From contig JASHYD010000188.1 of NCBI GenBank assembly GCA_030043175.1, positions 1 to 5,516 on the forward strand: a stretch of 5,516 nucleotides of DNA, given 5' to 3'. The notes beneath the pieces are model-generated. The model saw nothing but the letters and a program-made list of their open reading frames with translations. It ran no database searches and had not been told where the DNA came from. The translations under genes were made by a program, and so were the position numbers. Source of the DNA: Xanthobacteraceae bacterium (GTDB lineage Bacteria > Pseudomonadota > Alphaproteobacteria > Rhizobiales > Xanthobacteraceae). This document shows positions 5,434 through 5,516 of this stretch, piece after piece (within the stretch, counting starts at the first letter, position 1; each line of letters starts with the position of its first letter).

Positions 5434-5516
5434 GTCCTTCGGCGGCGCTGCGAGGGAGCTAACTGTGTCAGCGAGCGTAAAGGGTACAACAGTCAAAAAG
5501 TCTGCGTACCATCGTA
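5434..5516. other. Right edge, no feature seen
   Basis: The last 83 bases contain no convincing start, stop-to-stop frame, hairpin or RNA gene. Any gene here would have to continue beyond the window. Confidence 0.5.

Noticed and set aside
1..5516. CRISPR array, tRNA, rRNA, insertion sequence ends, nod box, tts box or sigma-54 promoter
   Set aside because: I looked for each by eye. No regularly spaced repeats, tRNA-like arms, transposase motifs or consensus boxes were found; near matches to the sigma-54 element (for example near 1830) lack the GC at the -12 position.

Overview
The window looks like accessory or loosely packed chromosomal DNA from a high-GC alphaproteobacterium, most likely Bradyrhizobium or a close relative. 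This rests on GC-rich codon use, long gene-poor spacers, and a broken small gene near the right end whose protein reads like a family I remember as common in Bradyrhizobium. No database search was possible, so the taxonomic call is an inference.

Only two intact genes are well supported. The first (264-1448, plus strand) encodes a 394-residue exported protein of unknown function. It belongs to a family recognisable by an N-terminal TPWGEPDLQGIW-type motif and a C-terminal GHWEGNTLVIDVTNF-type motif. The second (2232-3875, minus strand) encodes a 547-residue exported metal-dependent amidohydrolase of the YtcJ-like (Amidohydro_3) group. The two genes converge on a spacer of about 780 bp. Both have signal peptides, so both products should act outside the cytoplasm. 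They cannot share an operon in this arrangement, and nothing in the sequence identifies a shared substrate.

Region by region: 1-263 is the leader of the first gene, with a possible 25-codon gene end at the extreme left, a 17-bp direct repeat and a small inverted repeat. Just after the first gene is a strong 12-bp hairpin without a T-tract (1476-1508). Positions 1509-2231 hold no gene I can support. Positions 3876-4277 are upstream of the amidohydrolase and hold no convincing gene or promoter.

From about 4278 to 5433 the DNA reads as a cluster of decaying small genes. These are a minus-strand remnant with a CPLC motif (4278-4486), a plus-strand open stretch that looks protein-like (4600-4809), a frameshifted membrane-anchored small protein with a good ribosome-binding site (4857-5223), and a hydrophobic tail resembling half of an SPW-type membrane repeat (5224-5433). 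I see no CRISPR array, tRNA, rRNA, transposase or intact multi-gene defence or biosynthetic system. The best reading is two ordinary exported proteins followed by a gene graveyard.
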